5,688 bases of DNA from an uncultured Acidaminococcus sp. (GTDB lineage Bacteria; Bacillota_C; Negativicutes; Acidaminococcales; Acidaminococcaceae): contig OMUE01000099.1 of NCBI GenBank assembly GCA_900314165.1, positions 1 to 5,688 of the forward strand. Reading direction: 5' to 3'. Position 1 is the stretch's first letter, and every line of letters begins with the position of its first letter. The notes beneath the pieces were generated by a model. It was not told where the DNA came from, searched no databases, and saw only the letters and a list, made by a program, of their open reading frames with translations. Below, piece by piece: positions 1-4,858 of this stretch. The position numbers were made by a program, and so were the translations under genes.

Positions 1-118
1 ATTCCGTCCTTTTTGCTCCCCCTCTGGGGTGCTGTTAGAGTGCTGTTTAGCTGTCGCTTCTCATGCCTGTAAGAGTAAGAAGCTCTCCCTCTGGGGCTTT
101 CCTTTTACAGGAATATAT
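1..118. other. Left-edge non-coding stretch with short repeated motifs
   Basis: I see no gene with a start codon and ribosome site on either strand here. The stretch holds two near-identical 15-mers, GCTCCCCCTCTGGGG (15-29) and GCTCTCCCTCTGGGG (82-96), one TTTACAGG word (104-111) and one CCTGTAA word (66-72). On the minus strand, 117-61 is an open 18-codon stretch bounded by stops and lacking a start; it reads like a decayed piece of coding sequence (see findings). The minus frame from 60 to 1 is also open to the window edge without a start codon. Confidence 0.5.
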
Positions 119-124
119 TAGCGT

Positions 125-151
125 AGCCCGCCCCGTGAGGGCTGGCGGGCT
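125..151. repeat. GC-rich hairpin beside the AT-rich block
   Basis: AGCCCGCC (125-132) pairs perfectly with GGCGGGCT (144-151) around an 11-base loop, an 8-bp very stable stem. Neither strand has a following T run, so it is a poor intrinsic terminator. Its place next to the AT-rich 11-mers suggests an origin element, for example a boundary or a structured single-strand site, but that is inference. Confidence 0.6.
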
Positions 152-158
152 GTGCTGG

Positions 159-191
159 TTGATTATCAATTGATTATCTATTGATAATATA
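159..191. repeat. Three AT-rich 11-bp tandem repeats, possible DNA unwinding element
   Basis: TTGATTATCAA (159-169), TTGATTATCTA (170-180) and TTGATAATATA (181-191) follow one another at an exact 11-bp period. The block also contains a 9-bp inverted repeat, ATTATCAAT (162-170) with ATTGATAAT (180-188). AT-rich tandem short repeats next to iterons are the usual form of a plasmid unwinding element. A second reading is a plus-strand promoter, TTGATT (159-164) and GATAAT (183-188) with an 18-bp spacer, which would transcribe across the iterons toward rep. Confidence 0.5.
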
Positions 192-228
192 TTAGGATTT
201 TCGGAAGCCCAGAAAAGCCTTATTTTAT

Positions 229-244
229 GCGGGTTTGCGGGTTT
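229..244. repeat. GCGGGTTT tandem duplicate
   Basis: The octamer GCGGGTTT occurs twice head to tail (229-236, 237-244), immediately before the first iteron. A longer inverted repeat brackets it: GGAAGCC (203-209) and GGCTTCC (245-251), the second arm overlapping iteron 1. These are probably part of the origin. Confidence 0.5.
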
Positions 245-247
245 GGC

Positions 248-328
248 TTCCCCCGTAAAAAGTGAGTTTTCCCCCGTAAAAAGTGACTATTCCCCCGTAA
301 AAAGTGAGTTTTCCCCCGTAAAAAGTGA
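248..328. repeat. Iteron array, four identical 18-bp copies at 21-bp period
   Basis: The 18-mer TTCCCCCGTAAAAAGTGA is repeated without a mismatch at 248-265, 269-286, 290-307 and 311-328, separated by 3-bp spacers (GTT, CTA, GTT). The 21-bp period places every copy on the same face of the helix, as expected for cooperative binding by a winged-helix initiator of the RepA/RepE/Pi type. A fifth copy is at 413-430. On the minus strand the period of seven codons makes the array read as an open frame with a repeated HFLRGK peptide, which I regard as a by-product. Confidence 0.85.
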
Positions 329-412
329 ATTTTTGAAGAGGGGGCTTTTTCTTCTTTACAGGCAAAAATACAAGATATTGAGGGAGCTTTAGCAAGGTCT
401 TCTATACTTGGC

Positions 413-430
413 TTCCCCCGTAAAAAGTGA
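413..430. repeat. Fifth, separate iteron copy
   Basis: This copy is identical to the 18-bp array unit, in the same orientation, 102 bp beyond array copy 4. The identity with copy 1 extends leftward by TTGGC (408-430 equals 243-265). It sits inside a 9-bp inverted repeat, AAAATACAA (365-373) and TTGTATTTT (435-443). A lone outlying iteron nearest to rep could serve autoregulation or copy-number handcuffing, but this is inference. Confidence 0.8.
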
Positions 431-446
431 CTTTTTGTATTTTGGC

Positions 447-474
447 TTGGTTTCATCTTTTGCGGGGAGCTGGG
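447..474. repeat. 28-bp direct repeat, copy A
   Basis: This 28-bp stretch begins TTGGTTTCATC and ends GGGGAGCTGGG, and is repeated exactly at 508-535. The two copies flank the hairpin at 475-506 with one extra base (507) between hairpin and copy B. It carries no ribosome site, and no gene uses it convincingly. Confidence 0.9.
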
Positions 475-506
475 TAGAGAAAACGACAGCGGTGTCGATT
501 TCTCTA
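475..506 (-). terminator. Terminator-like hairpin downstream of rep
   Basis: On the minus strand TAGAGAAATCGACA pairs with TGTCGTTTTCTCTA around the 4-base loop CCGC: 14 positions, of which 13 pair. It starts 37 nt after the rep stop. The inner CGACA/TGTCG stem followed by TTTTCTCT has the form of an intrinsic terminator whose U-rich tract pairs with an upstream A-rich tract. The plus strand has ATTTCTCT after the stem, so it may also stop transcripts coming from the origin side. The flanking 28-bp direct repeats are unusual for a plain terminator. Confidence 0.65.
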
Positions 507-507
507 A

Positions 508-535
508 TTGGTTTCATCTTTTGCGGGGAGCTGGG
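508..535. repeat. 28-bp direct repeat, copy B
   Basis: Exact second copy of 447-474, ending 8 bp before the rep stop codon region (stop at 546-544). With copy A and the hairpin between them it forms a repeat-palindrome-repeat unit of 89 bp. Confidence 0.9.
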
Positions 536-543
536 AGCGGGGC

Positions 544-1683
544 TTAGTTGCTCCCGCTCTCTTCCTTTTTCTTTTCGCTCTCCAGCTTCTTAGCTGTAGC
601 CTGTGCTATGGCTTTCTCTTGTATTCTGGCTTGTCGCTTCTGGTAGTCCGCTATTTGTTTCTCGGTGTCCTTGCTGATAGCTATAAAGGTGGAAGCAAAA
701 GCCCCTTTAAGCTCTACTTTCAAATATCCGTTGTCCAGATATTCGGCTATAGGTATAGGTGCTTCTTCATCGTAAACAGGGAGTAGAGAAAACTCCATAT
801 TTCCGTAAGTCTTGCTATGCTCTGTTTCAAGCTGTTCTATTGCGTCTTCTATAGCGTCCTTTATATCCCTCTGGGGGTTGTTAAGCCCCTTTTCGTTTGG
901 AAGCTGGAGCTTATGCTGTATAGCCCTAAAGCTTATAGTGAAGTAGCCCCTCTCCTCTATATCCTTTGTGTGCTGTCTGGCAAGGAAGAAAATATAATAG
1001 AGTAGGTCGCTTGCTCTGTTCGGAAGCCTAAAGTAGTAGCGGGGGAGTATTGTAAAATACTGTGTGAGGAAGCCCCAGCTTATACGGGGATTGAAGAAAA
1101 TATAGCATTGTCCCTTTGTTATCCTTGCTCCTGTAAAAAGCACTTCCAGAGCTTCTATTTCCGCTCCCTTTTTCTTAGACTTCTTTACTTTGCCCTTTAT
1201 TTTTAGGCTTGTGAGTATGTCCGCTCCCTTAGAAAAGCCCGCTCTGGCACTATTAGAAGACTTGTAAAAGCCTATGTCTACAAGCTCTTGAAGAGGGAAG
1301 CTTATATAGTCTTTTGTAAGCTGTCCGTCATGTATGGCTTGCTCATTTGCCTTTATAAGAGAGAGTACAAAAAGCTTTTTCGCTGGCTTATTGCTTCCCG
1401 TTACTTTCTCTATGTCCGCAAGCTCTATTGTTACTTCCGCTGTCCCCGTCCCGTTCTTTAGGGATATAAGCCGCTTGTTTCCGTCTTCTAATACTTCATA
1501 CTCTGTATTGTGGTTTACCTGTCTTTTGCGGTCTGGTAAGTCGGCTATGTCCGCTCCAGCTCCCAGCACATCTAAAACAAGATTACTTGCTGTACTGTCT
1601 GGCACATTGTAAAAGCTACTTTCTCCCTGTTTTACAGGCTCTAAAGGCTGTGGGGCTTTGCTGTTATAGTTTATCTTTGCCAT
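544..1683 (-). CDS. rep: Plasmid replication initiator protein, tandem winged-helix type
   Basis: A 379-residue basic protein, likely to bind the iterons and open the origin. Residues about 100-200 (KLFVLSLIKANEQ, ISFPLQELVDIGFYKSSNSA, then a basic GKVKKSKKKG hairpin) look like a first winged helix. Residues about 208-290 look like a second: aromatic-rich ILPRYYFRLP, LLYYIFFLARQHTKD, FTISFRAIQHKLQLPNE, QRDIKDAIEDAIEQLE. This two-winged-helix plan is that of Rep_3/RepA-like initiators; the family match is from pattern recognition, not a search. The C-terminus (about 340-379) is a Lys/Glu/Gln-rich helix, probably coiled coil. The start ATG follows the 602-residue gene by 3 bp, with a strong GAGAGGGGG site (1692-1700) inside that gene's last codons, so translation is likely coupled. 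The iterons lie downstream, not upstream, which is less usual. Confidence 0.75.
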   Translation of the reverse strand: MAKINYNSKAPQPLEPVKQGESSFYNVPDSTASNLVLDVLGAGADIADLPDRKRQVNHNTEYEVLEDGNKRLISLKNGTGTAEVTIELADIEKVTGSNKPAKKLFVLSLIKANEQAIHDGQLTKDYISFPLQELVDIGFYKSSNSARAGFSKGADILTSLKIKGKVKKSKKKGAEIEALEVLFTGARITKGQCYIFFNPRISWGFLTQYFTILPRYYFRLPNRASDLLYYIFFLARQHTKDIEERGYFTISFRAIQHKLQLPNEKGLNNPQRDIKDAIEDAIEQLETEHSKTYGNMEFSLLPVYDEEAPIPIAEYLDNGYLKVELKGAFASTFIAISKDTEKQIADYQKRQARIQEKAIAQATAKKLESEKKKEESGSN

Positions 1684-1686
1684 AAG

Positions 1687-3495
1687 CTAAGCCCCCTCTC
1701 CCTCTGTTTTCGGTCTTGTACAGAGCAAATTATAGAAGCGGTCGGCGTTCTCTGGCTTAAAGGCTTTGAAGTCTTCCAGAAGCTCCTCTATCTGTTTTTT
1801 GTGGTCTTCTGGGATAGCAAGAGCTTTATACTCTACAGGCTGGAAGTAGTCTTTTAATACTTGGAGCTTCTTAGCCTGTAGCTCTTTGTCGCTGTAGTCG
1901 GTGTCCTTTATTCTCCTATAGAGAACAGGAACAAGAGCGTTAAAAGCGTCTATCCTGTCGGAAAGCTCCTCTATGCTCATTTTGAATACTTCCAGCTCTG
2001 GCACATCGTAAACAGCGGCTATTCTGTCTATAGCGTAGTTGTAGCCTATAATAAAGTAGTAGCTGTCTAAGAATGTTTCCCGTGATGTTTCCATTACTTC
2101 TATATTGGTTGCGTAGTCTTCCGCTTCTGTAAAGAAAGCTTCCAGAGAGAAGTTTTCAAGGCTACTTTGTATTTCTGGCTCTATATAATAGCCCTGTTCG
2201 TCTATGCGGCGGCTCTTGTTAAGTATGTCGCTCGGTCTTACTATTGCCACTCCATTAAATAAGGCTCTCTTATTCCCGTTAAATATACTTGTGTCGCTCT
2301 CGGCTTCCGCTCTCTCCCCGTAAAAATCAAGCTCGTAAAGTCTTCTCCAGCTTATAAGAGTAGTAGCCCATTCCTTTACAGGAAGCTTAGAAGCCTGTAC
2401 TTTGTCCCCATTAAAATATCTCTTGTCCATATCCGAAAGCATAGCGTTTACAAGCTCTGAAAACTCTTTTTTGAAGTCTTCCATAGAAGCGTTAAAATTG
2501 CTCTCGGTGTAGGGGTCTTCCCCGTCAAGAGAAGCGGGGTAAAACTCAAGTAGAAGCTCTTGCTCTATAATGTCCCATTTTGTTAAGTCTTCTGGCGGCT
2601 CTGTGTAATAATTCCATTTTACAGGCATAGAAAGTCCCTGCCGCTGTTGTTCTTCTTCTATTTGCCGCTCGGCTTCTTCGTCCGTTCCCCCGTTAAAGAT
2701 TACCTTTGCTTTTTTGATAAGCATTTGTATTGCTACTTCGTATGTGTAGTTAAAGCCAGCTCCGTTACTAAAGCCGCCCTCTGGGTCTTTCCTCATTTCC
2801 CCCAGCGTTTCTAACATCTTGGGGGTAGTGATAGCTTCCTGCCACTCCTCGGCTGTCATTTGGTCGCTTCTGCGCCCGTCCTCTAAGGTATAGTAGCCCC
2901 GCTCCGTTGCTTCGTTATAGCGGTCAAGGATAAGCCTACTCTTTACAGGCTGGGCTATATACTTCTTCCTTATAGCCTTTAAGGGGTTAGGCTTCTCTGG
3001 CTCGGTCTGGAGCTTATGGAGATAGAAAGCTGTAGCCCTCTCTATGAGGTTAAATATATTGCTCTGTATGTCTTCCCCGTCTTCATCGGTTAAGTATGCT
3101 TCTATGCCCTCTTCTCTGGCTTTGTCATACTGTTTTTGTGTCATAATAGCGGGGAGCTGTTCTACATATCTATAAACATCTTCCGCTAATATGGCTGTGG
3201 TTATAAAGCCCTCAAGCGTCCTATATTGGAGCTGGGCTTGCTGTATTTGCGTCTGGGCTATGTTGTACTTGAGAGAAAGCCACTCATGTATAGCTATATA
3301 TCCGTTATAGGCTCTCCCTTGTACGGGGTCTTTTATATCGTTTACCATTTTTTGAAGCTGGGAAGTTTCAATAAGTGGTTTAATCTCTTCCCCCTGTAGG
3401 GCTTGCCTAAACTGTACAGCCATATTAGTAAGCTCTATTATTCCCAGCTCCCGCCCTGTCCAGCCTTTTTTATTGAGTAGTCTTTTTATATCCAT
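1687..3495 (-). CDS. Large acidic protein of unknown function, cotranscribed with rep
   Basis: I do not recognise a characterised family for this 602-residue protein. It has no signal peptide, no membrane span, no Walker motif, and no relaxase or nuclease signature that I can see. It appears mostly helical and rich in Glu, Tyr and Phe. Visible landmarks are KKGWTGRELG near the start (9-18), a Gln-rich helix (81-90), a basic patch IRKKYIAQPVKSR (175-187), an acidic/Gln segment (271-287), four FNG triplets (267, 361, 405, 413), and a hydrophobic aromatic segment DSYYFIIGYNYAIDRI (477-492). The KGWTG-type N-terminus resembles hypothetical proteins I associate with clostridial mobile elements, but I cannot name a function. 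Its ATG overlaps the stop of the 182-residue gene by one base (TAATG), and rep follows after 3 bp, so the three genes form one translationally coupled unit. Confidence 0.85.
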   Translation of the reverse strand: MDIKRLLNKKGWTGRELGIIELTNMAVQFRQALQGEEIKPLIETSQLQKMVNDIKDPVQGRAYNGYIAIHEWLSLKYNIAQTQIQQAQLQYRTLEGFITTAILAEDVYRYVEQLPAIMTQKQYDKAREEGIEAYLTDEDGEDIQSNIFNLIERATAFYLHKLQTEPEKPNPLKAIRKKYIAQPVKSRLILDRYNEATERGYYTLEDGRRSDQMTAEEWQEAITTPKMLETLGEMRKDPEGGFSNGAGFNYTYEVAIQMLIKKAKVIFNGGTDEEAERQIEEEQQRQGLSMPVKWNYYTEPPEDLTKWDIIEQELLLEFYPASLDGEDPYTESNFNASMEDFKKEFSELVNAMLSDMDKRYFNGDKVQASKLPVKEWATTLISWRRLYELDFYGERAEAESDTSIFNGNKRALFNGVAIVRPSDILNKSRRIDEQGYYIEPEIQSSLENFSLEAFFTEAEDYATNIEVMETSRETFLDSYYFIIGYNYAIDRIAAVYDVPELEVFKMSIEELSDRIDAFNALVPVLYRRIKDTDYSDKELQAKKLQVLKDYFQPVEYKALAIPEDHKKQIEELLEDFKAFKPENADRFYNLLCTRPKTEGEGA

Positions 3496-4043
3496 TATCG
3501 CCGCCCCCCTACTATTGCTTCCAGCTCGTCAAGCTTCGCCTTTACTTCTGTAGTGTCATAAGCCTTTAAGAGGTTAGAGAGTATTAGGCTCTCCCTCTGG
3601 GCTTGGTCTGTTGTAATATCTCCCGCCCGTGTCCTGTTGAGCAAGTCCGCAAGAGCTTCTACAATGTCCCTTGCTTCTAAGCTCTCTGGCTCTATGGCTT
3701 TCTTCTGTCCCACATACTCCCCTTTTAGGGCTTCTGTGTATTTTAGTTTGAAGTCTAAGAGCTTGGCGGGGTCTACTTCCGAAAAGTCCGCTTGCTCCAG
3801 AGCTTCGTTTATTTTGTCCAGAGTGTCCCCCAACTTCCTTATACGGGCTTGTTTTGTCATGCTGTAGCTTTCGTATAGCTCGGCAAGCTCGGCTCTCTTT
3901 AGTTCGTCTATCTCGGCGGCAAGCTCCCGCTCCCACTTCGTACAAGTGCTTTTAGAGATATGGAGCTGTTCGGCTATATTGCTATAGCTGTTTCCCTCGG
4001 CTCTTAGCCTTATGTATTCTTGTTTTAATTCTGTCGGCTTCAA
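3495..4043 (-). CDS. Helix-turn-helix / coiled-coil protein, resembling phage terminase small subunits
   Basis: A 182-residue protein. Residues about 8-41 form an HTH of the invertase/sigma-4-like kind, EYIRLRAEGNSYSNIAEQL then recognition helix SKSTCTKWEREL. Residues 42-110 are charged heptad-like helices (LDKINEALEQ, PAKLLDFKLKYTEALKGEY), and the C-terminus (about 120-182) is again helical. An N-terminal HTH followed by an oligomerising helical region is the plan of phage terminase small subunits, but no large terminase is present, so a regulator or a DNA-binding partner of the 602-residue protein is equally likely. The start is TTG (4043-4041), chosen because a strong AGAGAGGGGG site (4051-4060) lies 7 bases upstream and no in-frame ATG is nearby. 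Its gene is the first of the coupled 182-602-rep set, after a 150-bp control region. Confidence 0.8.
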   Translation of the reverse strand: MKPTELKQEYIRLRAEGNSYSNIAEQLHISKSTCTKWERELAAEIDELKRAELAELYESYSMTKQARIRKLGDTLDKINEALEQADFSEVDPAKLLDFKLKYTEALKGEYVGQKKAIEPESLEARDIVEALADLLNRTRAGDITTDQAQRESLILSNLLKAYDTTEVKAKLDELEAIVGGRR

Positions 4044-4050
4044 GTGTAAG

Positions 4051-4060
4051 CCCCCTCTCT
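4051..4060 (-). promoter_or_regulatory. Ribosome binding site that fixes a TTG start
   Basis: AGAGAGGGGG on the minus strand, then CTTACAC and TTG. The same GAGAGGGGGCTTA block precedes rep (1700-1688). The strong site supports TTG at 4043 as the start of the 182-residue protein; the weak start codon may limit expression of the whole coupled cluster. Confidence 0.7.
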
Positions 4061-4067
4061 AAGTTTA

Positions 4068-4134
4068 TTGTGTATTAGCTATTGTGTAGTTGTGTATGCT
4101 GATAGCTGTATTTTGCTCTACAGGCAATAGCTAA
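4068..4134 (-). promoter_or_regulatory. Leader with competing stems and TTGTGTA boxes
   Basis: Two kinds of structure overlap before the 182-residue gene. A perfect 10-bp inverted repeat, TTAGCTATTG (4075-4084) and CAATAGCTAA (4125-4134), encloses a 40-base loop. Inside lies a smaller hairpin CTGTA/TACAG (4106-4110, 4119-4123), and a second AGCTAT (minus strand 4107-4102) can pair with the same ATAGCT (minus strand 4082-4077), giving mutually exclusive folds just ahead of the ribosome site. In addition TTGTGTA occurs three times on the plus strand (4068-4074, 4082-4088, 4090-4096), a plausible operator for one of the nearby RHH or HTH proteins. No riboswitch class is recognised. Confidence 0.45.
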
Positions 4135-4160
4135 AAGAGTGTTATTTGCTTCATAGTTTT

Positions 4161-4190
4161 ATTGTCCGCTAATAGTAGTTTTCGGACAAT
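4161..4190 (-). promoter_or_regulatory. Possible promoter overlapped by an 8-bp inverted repeat
   Basis: ATTGTCCG (4161-4168) and CGGACAAT (4183-4190) form a perfect inverted repeat around 14 bases. On the minus strand TTGTCC (4189-4184) and GACAAT (4166-4161) are spaced by exactly 17 bp; each matches the sigma-70/SigA consensus at 4 of 6 positions. A promoter here would have both hexamers inside operator half-sites and would start the 182-602-rep transcript about 110 nt before the TTG start. No T run follows, so a terminator for the upstream genes is less likely. Confidence 0.35.
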
Positions 4191-4194
4191 GGAG

Positions 4195-4320
4195 CTATTT
4201 AGTGGTTAAGAAGTCCAGAGCTTTTATTTTATGCTGTATAGCTTTCCTGTCTGTGTCTGGGTCTTTGTCGCTCTCTAAAAAGCGTCTGTAGCTGTCCGCT
4301 GTAATTTGGTAGCCGTTCAT
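4195..4320 (-). CDS. Small 41-residue charged protein of unknown function
   Basis: An ATG at 4320 opens 41 codons ending in TAG at 4197-4195. The product begins MNGYQITADSYRRFLE and ends KIKALDFLTTK. It is preceded by AGAGAGGAG (4338-4330) with 9-base spacing, the same ribosome site used by the parA, RHH and HTH genes, and its codon use matches theirs; this makes it a real gene despite its size. It is hydrophilic and predicted helical, with no cysteine and no membrane span. The QITA..YR opening and ..ALDFL.. ending recall short hypothetical proteins I associate with clostridial mobile elements, though I cannot assign a role. It starts 42 bp after the HTH gene and is probably the last gene of the parA transcript. 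Confidence 0.75.
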   Translation of the reverse strand: MNGYQITADSYRRFLESDKDPDTDRKAIQHKIKALDFLTTK

Positions 4321-4362
4321 ATTGTCCCGCTCCTCTCTATGCCTGTAAGAAGAAAGCTCTAT

Positions 4363-4563
4363 TTAGCTCTCCCCGTTTATAAACTTACTCAAGTTCTCCC
4401 CGCTTACTTTCCACTTGCCGCCTATCTTTACTCCCTTTAAGCGTCCGTCTTTGATATAGGTTAAAAGCGTTCTGTGTGTTACTCCCAGAACAGGCTCTAT
4501 CTCGGTTAAGCTGTAAACTTTAAGCCCTTCAAGTTCGCTTGCTCTGTTCGTCTTGTCTTCCAT
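4363..4563 (-). CDS. Excisionase-like / MerR-type helix-turn-helix DNA-binding protein
   Basis: A 66-residue protein occupied almost wholly by one HTH_17-type domain (about 16-63): VYSLTEIEPVLGVTHRTLLTY is the helix-turn-helix and IKDGRLKGVKIGGKWKVS is the following wing with the typical GGKWKV turn, then a short helix NLSKFING. Such proteins act as excisionases, directionality factors or small repressors. No integrase or attachment site is seen here, so a regulator of the plasmid's own operons, possibly binding the repeats at 4068-4190, is my preferred reading. The gene starts 6 bp after the RHH gene's stop with a GGAGAGGAG site overlapping that gene's end, so it belongs to the parA operon. 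Confidence 0.85.
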   Translation of the reverse strand: MEDKTNRASELEGLKVYSLTEIEPVLGVTHRTLLTYIKDGRLKGVKIGGKWKVSGENLSKFINGES

Positions 4564-4569
4564 AGTCTT

Positions 4570-4854
4570 TTACTCCTCTCCCTTTGTCGCTTCGTCTAAA
4601 ATCCTATGCACATACTCGTTTACAGAAAGCCCGCTCTTTTTTGCTCCCCTCTTTACTCGGTCAAATAGGCTCGGCTGGAGTACAAGCTGTAAGCGTTTTG
4701 TTTTGGTTTCCACATAAAGAGGGTTAAGCTTGTAGCCCTCTGGAGCTTTTGCTGTGGTCGGTGCTTTCTTTTCTGGGGTTACTTCCTGTTCTTCCTCTTC
4801 CGCTGTGCTTATAAACTGTAAAGCGGGGTTGTCCTTAAAAGTCTTTTTTGCCAT
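4570..4854 (-). CDS. Ribbon-helix-helix protein, probable ParA partner
   Basis: A 94-residue protein with a disordered acidic, Ala/Pro-rich N-terminal half (about 16-40, EEEEQEVTPEKKAPTTAK) and a C-terminal ribbon-helix-helix domain (about 51-89): strand TKRLQLVLQ, helix PSLFDRVKRGAKKSG, helix SVNEYVHRILDEA. The short basic start MAKKTFKDNPALQF is a plausible ParA-contact tail of the sort that stimulates ATPase activity. Its gene follows parA after 4 bp (parA stop TAA 4861-4859, ATG at 4854) and uses an AGAGAGGAG site within parA, so the pair is coupled. By context it should be the centromere-binding protein of a type Ib partition system and may repress the operon; a plain regulator is the alternative. 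Confidence 0.75.
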   Translation of the reverse strand: MAKKTFKDNPALQFISTAEEEEQEVTPEKKAPTTAKAPEGYKLNPLYVETKTKRLQLVLQPSLFDRVKRGAKKSGLSVNEYVHRILDEATKGEE

Positions 4855-4858
4855 TGTC

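Larger units (their letters stand above)
120..430. other. ori: Putative iteron-type replication origin
   Basis: This gene-free region combines the parts expected of an iteron-regulated theta origin: identical direct repeats at a helical 21-bp period (248-328) with an extra copy at 413-430, an AT-rich block of tandem 11-mers (159-191) that could act as the unwinding element, and a GC-rich hairpin (125-151). It lies on the 3' side of the gene for a tandem winged-helix initiator (1683-544), which would be the protein binding the iterons. I found no good DnaA box (TTATNCACA). The assignment rests on architecture alone; the exact limits are not defined by the sequence. Confidence 0.6.

Noticed and set aside
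125..151. GC hairpin as a rho-independent terminator
   Set aside because: Neither strand carries a T run after the stem, so it is kept only as a structural element of the origin.
220..456. A 78-codon minus-strand frame with repeated HFLRGK peptides
   Set aside because: It has no ribosome site before its ATG, lies across the origin, and its repeats are explained by an 18-bp iteron at a 21-bp period. I annotate the DNA repeats rather than a protein.
447..535. CRISPR-like geometry: two 28-bp repeats with a 33-bp spacer
   Set aside because: There are only two repeats, the spacer is itself a palindrome, and no cas gene is present. The repeat shows no internal dyad of the kind seen in many CRISPR repeats.
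408..1612. Several plus-strand frames of 60 to 92 codons at 408-593, 508-786, 817-1005 and 1334-1612
   Set aside because: They are mostly opposite rep, give Ser/Leu/Phe/Cys-rich products from its purine-rich codons, and have no ribosome sites.
2316..2326. CCCCGTAAAAA inside the 602-residue gene as a sixth iteron
   Set aside because: Only 11 of 18 bases match contiguously, and the bases are explained by coding sequence. A similar weak match (TTCCCCCGT) lies near 2685.
3574..3945. A 123-codon minus-strand frame inside the 182-residue gene
   Set aside because: It lies in another frame of a gene that has an HTH domain, a strong ribosome site and coupling to its neighbour. The alternative product is Arg/Ser/Gly-rich, typical of an out-of-frame reading.
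4363..4563. The excisionase-like gene as evidence for an integrated element
   Set aside because: No integrase gene and no attachment-site repeat are visible, and small proteins of this fold are common as plasmid regulators.
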